NCBI GenBank assembly: GCA_034440635.1
Contig: JAOTON010001816.1
Coordinates: 248,001-312,000, forward strand
Direction of reading: 5' to 3'
Length of the DNA stretch: 64,000 nt
DNA from: Lepas anatifera
Taxonomy: Eukaryota; Arthropoda; Thecostraca; Lepadidae
The stretch's first letter is position 1; every line of letters starts with the position of its first letter. Of this stretch, positions 59,101 through 64,000 are shown in pieces. The position numbers and the translations under genes are program-made. The notes beneath the pieces are model-generated. The model was given only the letters and a program-made list of their open reading frames with translations. It did not search any database and was not told the DNA's origin.

Positions 59101-60394
59101 GCATTTACGTTACCTACCACCTCCCAGTTGACCTAAATTATTTTTCCAGAAGTTGCAAAATGTTGTGTTAGAGGTAGATGGAGTATGGTGGCGCTGCGCG
59201 AAGGTATTTTTTTACTACCTGTAGAGACCTGAGGAGGCCGGTTGCCCACCCCCTCGGGTGGGCGCGTGTTTATTGTCATAAATTCGGATACTTGTACGAT
59301 TAAAATTTCGTAAAGACAATGGAGTATGATTTCCAGCGACCGATTACAAAAGCAATCGCTATATTTGCGGCGTTAAACATAAGGCTGTACTACCGCAATG
59401 GTCAAAATTCGTGTACATACCTACCTTAGGTGCTAAATATTCGGAACTTATAGCAAGAACGCATTTTTTTATTTTTGCTATCGAAAGATATTTTATGAAG
59501 AAACATTTTTGAGGTCTCTAAAAGGGCAATTTCAACTGGGAAAAGGTCAAGTTAGGTCAAAAAGGAAAAGGTCAAACAAATTAAAAGTCAAAAATTTTCA
59601 AATTTTAACATTTTCTTTTTCAAAATAAACTATAATTCAAGACGAGTTCAATGATATACAAAACTTGTTAATCAGGTGATGCGTTGTTGAGTTATGAAGC
59701 ATCAAACATGAGTCTACAACGTGACCTCCCGAAAATGCCTCGGGCTATAACTCGGTCACCGTTGGTCGGGGGGGGGCTAAGATTCTCACAGGCGTGTTTC
59801 TGGCCCAAAACTACCCCGGAGACAAAGTTTCAGATTTTTTCTAGACATGGTGGTGTCAAATTGAAATATTTTTGGTCGTTTTGTCCTGGAATGCCCCATA
59901 GGCCGATAACAATTGAAAGACGAGGGGTTGCCAGACTTGAATATGGGGACAACTTGTGCTTTTTTCAGAACTGCTGGAAAGACACCTTGGGAAATACATT
60001 TATTGTAAAGATAAGCTAAGAATGGGGACAGTGAATGGATGCCTCTAGGTTGCCAGATCGGCTGGACGTGTGTTTGTGGTGCTCTTGAAGACTTGAGCTT
60101 ATAGTTTATAATATTCGGGTTTCTCGTGTGTCCAAATAGTTAAAATAATTTTAAAGAAGTGTATTTTCGAAAGTAGCCTAGTGATATCGTTATATTTTCA
60201 AGTAATTGTCGTTTATGAAGTGTTGGAGAGTAGGGATTAGTGCGCCACGAACGCCGCCAGCACGGTTGGTAAGCTCGAGGCATTGCATTGAGGCATTGCG
60301 ATCATTAGGGCATTAATTTGTGCCTAGTGAAAAACAACCTCATTGACAATTAGAGAGTAAAAAGCCGAAGGGAGGGGAGTCCAGAGAATTTCAA

Positions 60395-61303
60395 ATGGAA
60401 AAGTCAGAGATTCTAAGTCTGATAGAACATGAGACAGCAGGGTTAAGAATTGAGATTACTCAGCTGAAAGAAGAAAAGGTAGCCATGCAGGAGAAGTATG
60501 CACAGCTCAAACATATTGGAAAGAAATGAACAACATGGTAGGCAAGATTGTTTGATCCTCAGCGGTGGCAGTGTTCCAAACCCTGAGAAGGGGGAAACTC
60601 CACCTCAAACCCGAGCTGTAGCAACAAAGCTGATCAAGTCTAAATTAGGTATAGAGTTAAAAAACAGTGACATCAAGGCATGCCATAGACTTCAGGACAA
60701 AAACAGAGTCATCATCAAATTCAATGATATTGATACACGAAACTCAATCTACGATGCCAGATTCGACCAAGTGAAAAGTGACAAAAATGCACTCATAATT
60801 CATGAGAGTGTCACTGCCCCCAGAGCAGATGTGCTCAAAACCCTAGCCGATCTAAGGGCCAAAAAGATGGTGGGTAGCTACCACACTAGAAATGGACAGG
60901 TCAGGGCGAGGAAGACGAGCGAGCATCAGTATGTAGTCATTCCACCAGGCACAAATGCTGAGAGAGTTGTTGAGCTGGTTAACCTCACTGGAAGGAAGAA
61001 GGTCTCTGGTGGTGTGTGGAAGGGGGAAACAGCACATCCCAGGGGTGGTCATCAGCACATCGGTCTGAGGCTCACACTTCTGTTAACCCCCCTGAATCCT
61101 CCTCGGTACCTCGTGCGGATGAACACATCCATACACAGGTGACCCTGGATGCTCATCAACCACTGCCCACATCACACAATGACACAGGTGAAAACAACTG
61201 GACAAAAAAAGCAGAGGGCAGGGATGGTTCAACATATGCAAGGGTACTTAGATCAAAGGTTGGCAGGGATGTCAGTGCTGGGTCAGAGTCAGGTGGGAAA
61301 TAG
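60395..61303 (+). pseudogene. LINE ORF1 (coiled coil plus RRM-like domain), frameshifted
   Basis: Starting at the ATG at 60,395 the first 40-odd codons form a charged, heptad-like coiled coil (IEITQLKEEKVAMQEKYAQL). A frameshift near 60,520 leads into CLILSGG, LGIELKNSDIKACHRL, NRVIIKFND and IIHESVTAPRADVL, the layout of the nucleic-acid-binding ORF1 protein of CR1/L2-type LINEs, followed by a basic segment. A second frameshift near 61,020-61,090 leads to the frame ending at 61,303. The endonuclease/RT ORF expected downstream does not follow directly. Confidence 0.8.
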
Positions 61304-62806
61304 CTTATTTTTCTATCTAGTTTATCAGAGATGTCTTTTTTTATATTTCTGAAGTTCTCATGGATGACTTTGCAAACAGCCTTTGGGTAATTTGGCATCT
61401 CAATGGTTGATGGCAGTGGTGGTGATGATCATGATGTGCATGCAGACATTTTCATGCCCATGAATTCTACATCAGTGGTGCTAGAAGTGACACTGGATCT
61501 AGTAGCTCACATCTTTGGAGCAATTTGAAGGGCTAAGGGTGGATAAGTTCCCCTGGGCACTGATGTGTCCAGTCCGCTAATATGCAATTGGACTGGTATG
61601 CATTAGTGTGAGTGAATGGAGATGGATGTGGATGACTGCGAATGTGGCAGAAACGTTCTGTTTTACTCATGGAACACCAGGGGAGCTAACAGTATATAAC
61701 TGAAAAAAATTGTAAAAAAAACTACAGATACAAGGCCCAAAGATGTTAACAAGCAGCTACTTACATGGGTACATACTGGAGTGCCCATGACCAGTGTCAA
61801 TGTGCAGACCAGTCTGCCAAGGATATGTCTGACATGCAGCATATCTATGAATTGAGAGCTATGATGTGCGGAACTGCACATGTATGAGTATGTCCATTTC
61901 CTGGGCTGCTATTTGGTCATCACTTCATTGAGAACTTTGGAATTTAGATCTCCTGTACATTGCAGGTGACAGTTAGAAATTTAGCTAGCTTTTCAAGTAT
62001 TCTGTTTCCTACCTCAAACTGGCTCTGTACCAGGGCTGATAACACACACTGATATTATTTTTGCATTCTCTTTTCAGAAATCTACATCAACATTGTATTT
62101 CCAGATCAACCACTATTCATTTCAGTGATGTTCTAGCCAACGGATCTCTCTCGATGATTTGGGCCTGCTCTACCTGAAAGTTTTTTTTCTGCTATATTTT
62201 TGGTCTAATCGATTGTTTTCAAATAAATGAACTGGTGATGTTTGTGCTTAATCGTTTTGGTTGCCCCTCTTGTCCTCTGATGGTGGGTAGTTGCCTACCT
62301 GTGCATTGTTGTGTAGGTAGTGGTACTTCTTTTGGCACAATTAGTAGTTTGGAAATATATTTATTATTTTTTCAACGCGCATCTAGCTAGGAATTTATCA
62401 ACAACTTTGAATGCCACTGTTTACTCACACCCGCGCAGTGTTACAAAACTAACAGTAGATTCTCCGCACGGCATGCACTTTGTGATTCAACTATTGTAGG
62501 TGGCGCTGTACCAGACATGTGCTAGGATTTCTTGCATTCAGACATGTTTAGAGATCATGGATGGTATCCTAGAAGTATAACTTCCAGAATTGTAATTTCT
62601 TCTTAAAGCTGTATTATTAACTAGTTTAATTAAGATGATTATATGAACATATAAGTTCTCTGGACTCCTGGGGAAACACCCTTTCGCCTTTGTTTAGTGT
62701 TTACCGCTTCTGTCTTCCTGAAGTCCAAATTTCATTTTTGAAACTTCTTACTATTTCTAAATTTCTGGATTTGTCCTACTTTTTTTAGGTTTTTGGTTGG
62801 TACTGG
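61304..62806. other. No recognisable gene
   Basis: AT-rich sequence with short ORFs only. A pyrimidine-rich TACTTTTTTTAG just before the ORF at 62,807 is an acceptor-like sequence. Confidence 0.45.
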
Positions 62807-64000
62807 ATGCTTCAGAATGTTAAAACAAACATTTTTCTTGATAATTTAAGCTTTAATCCTTTTGAAACATCAGATGAAGATGAAAATCTAGATTACCATG
62901 AAGATTTCGAAAGAGTAAAAAATACATGTGCATATTATCAGCCCACGGCTCTTAAATATTTAGAAAATCATAAAGAGAAAGCCCTACTCATTTTGCATAT
63001 GAATTCTAGATCAATTTTGAATAAATTTGACCATATCATTGATTTTCTTCAACAAACTTCAGTCCCTTGGAGCATTTTGTCAATCTCTGAAACTTGGATT
63101 GAAAGTAAACTCGAAAAATATTTTGGTATCTCGTCCTTCTCTGCTTTCTTTTGTCACAGGGAAGACAGAAGGGGAGGTGGGTCCGGCTTGTATATAAAAA
63201 CAAATCTAAAGCCCGAGCAATTGTATCCTCCTCCATTTACAACTGCTGATGTTGTATGTGCAGTTGCCAAACTGTGCAAAAGCAGAACATTTGTAGTTTG
63301 TCAAATATATAGAGCACCTAATTCAGATAAGTACAAGTTTATTGAAGAATTGATTTCGGCTTTGGAATGGCTCGCTAAACTTAATAAAATTACATATATT
63401 ACTGGTGACTTCAATTTTGATCTTTTGTCATTGGAAAATGATTCCTACGTTAAAAGTTTTTTCTGGACCATGTGCTCGTATGGTTTTCTTCCTACGATTT
63501 CAAAAACGACCAGACATTCAGGAAACTCAAATACGCTTTTAGATAACATATTTACAAATGAGTTACCGTCCATAAAACTGTCAGGGATTGTGTTGAGTGA
63601 TATTGCGGATCATTTTCTTGTTATGATAATTGCAAAGGAATGCGTGCCGCAAATTGCTACACCTACTCAAATGACTTGCTTTGACTATAGAAAAATTAAT
63701 GAAATGAATGATTTTTTGAGGATCGAGTTACACTGCCTCGAAGGTGAGACAGATGCGAACATTATAGGTGACAAAATAATAGATTGTTATCAGAAAGGTA
63801 TAGTGAAATTCTCTTATAAACATAATTGTAATCGTAAGACCCATCCAAGAAAACCTTGGATTTCACCTGGCATCCTGGCCTCCATTAACTTAAAAAATGA
63901 ACTCTACATCAAATCACTCAAAAGTAAGGACAACAATGACCTAAAGAAATTCAAGAGGTACAGAAATGTTTTGGTTCAGGTGATTCGTAAAGCGAAACAA
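62807..64000 (+). CDS. LINE endonuclease domain (start of EN-RT ORF), cut by the window edge
   Basis: An uninterrupted frame of 398 codons runs from the ATG at 62,807 to the last base. It carries the apurinic-endonuclease-like motifs of non-LTR retrotransposons in order: HMNSRSI (Asn66), SISETWI (Glu95), RGGGSGLYI (122-130), IYRAPNS (167-173), ITGDFNFDLL (Asp201, Asn203), LLDNIFT (Asp246) and SDIADHF (Ser264, Asp265, His269). The reverse transcriptase should follow beyond 64,000. With no stop or frameshift in the visible part this could be a recent copy. An upstream acidic stretch (FETSDEDENLDYHEDFE) is unusual. Confidence 0.88.
   Translation, partial: MLQNVKTNIFLDNLSFNPFETSDEDENLDYHEDFERVKNTCAYYQPTALKYLENHKEKALLILHMNSRSILNKFDHIIDFLQQTSVPWSILSISETWIESKLEKYFGISSFSAFFCHREDRRGGGSGLYIKTNLKPEQLYPPPFTTADVVCAVAKLCKSRTFVVCQIYRAPNSDKYKFIEELISALEWLAKLNKITYITGDFNFDLLSLENDSYVKSFFWTMCSYGFLPTISKTTRHSGNSNTLLDNIFTNELPSIKLSGIVLSDIADHFLVMIIAKECVPQIATPTQMTCFDYRKINEMNDFLRIELHCLEGETDANIIGDKIIDCYQKGIVKFSYKHNCNRKTHPRKPWISPGILASINLKNELYIKSLKSKDNNDLKKFKRYRNVLVQVIRKAKQ

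Larger units (their letters stand above)
57276..59272. mobile_element. TTAA-type element within the foldback
   Basis: TTAACACGCGACGCGCCCAC at the left pairs with GGGCGCGTG followed by TTTA (a mutated TTAA) at the right. Arms of about 130 bp include the AGCGCCACC hairpin word typical of this family. The arms continue without a break into those of the surrounding foldback, so it may be an integral part of it instead of a separate insertion. Confidence 0.6.
56661..59897. mobile_element. 3.2-kb foldback element with 4-bp target duplication ATAG
   Basis: Ends GGGGCATTCC(G/A)GGAC are inverted, and arms pair for more than 600 bp (56,661-57,275 with 59,273-59,897, then on to about 57,420/59,150). 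ATAG flanks both sides (56,657-56,660 and 59,898-59,901). The interior carries TTAA-type ends (57,276 and 59,272) and SINE copies. No transposase is seen; the superfamily is not assigned. Confidence 0.88.
55426..60045 (-). pseudogene. LINE reverse transcriptase split by a foldback insertion
   Basis: Two minus-strand pieces belong together. 59,898-60,045 encodes the start of the RT (VVPIFKSGNPSSFNCYRP at its end); 55,426-56,660 encodes the rest, beginning inside the same motif. Removing the 3,237-bp insert and one ATAG makes the frame continuous. The larger piece has FLDLSKAFD (Asp72 of the 413-codon frame), PQGSVLGP (107-114), LFADD (136-139, counting L as 135) and a C-terminal region to the stop at 55,426. 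FKSYL runs directly into PQGS, so the roughly 25-30 residues normally between them are deleted in frame. No endonuclease was found. Confidence 0.88.

Overview
The window looks like a gene-poor, transposon-saturated stretch of an invertebrate animal genome. The one clearly intact host gene is split by spliceosomal introns with GT-AG borders. Around it are LINE, Penelope-like, SINE, hAT-type and TTAA-flanked elements. A marine arthropod or similar invertebrate fits, but nothing here fixes the species. No bacterial operons, rRNA, CRISPR or intact tRNA genes were seen.

Layout. 1-5.0 kb is AT-rich with nothing recognisable. 5.1-14.4 kb holds a tRNA-derived SINE, hAT-like MITEs and three exon-like blocks on the minus strand (13.8, 8.5 and 7.0 kb) that may belong to one unidentified gene with a CpG-rich promoter near 14.3 kb. 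14.5-19.4 kb is bounded by TA-flanked inverted repeats. 20.2-28.4 kb is a nest: a roughly 1-kb TTAA-flanked element was invaded by a 5.7-kb foldback element (14-bp direct repeats) and by a Penelope-like insertion (11-bp direct repeats). The foldback itself carries a smaller foldback, another TTAA element and a non-repeated core with exon-like ORFs. 29.9-32.6 kb is a decayed two-exon copy of a repetitive, transposase-like gene family. 33.0-36.9 kb has two more TTAA elements.

37.5-41.6 kb, minus strand, is an intact seven-exon HSD17B12-like gene (very-long-chain 3-oxoacyl-CoA reductase), 314 codons when spliced. A 6.2-kb non-autonomous hAT-type element (41,696-47,901, perfect 8-bp target duplication) ends 82 bp upstream of its start codon. 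That element carries a nested hAT MITE and two families of short GC-rich tandem repeats, one with a 372-bp higher-order period.

47.9-64 kb is retroelement territory: a Penelope GIY-YIG fragment, several LINE reverse-transcriptase pieces, a CpG-rich satellite at 53.5-55 kb, a LINE split by a 3.2-kb foldback with a 4-bp target duplication, a LINE ORF1, and a LINE endonuclease ORF running off the right edge.

The most distinctive theme is that the TTAA-flanked elements are packed with AGGTCA/TGACCT hexamers, the half-site bound by many nuclear receptors, so they could spread such sites through the genome. All exon joins, family assignments and pairings were made by eye. No database search or folding program was run.
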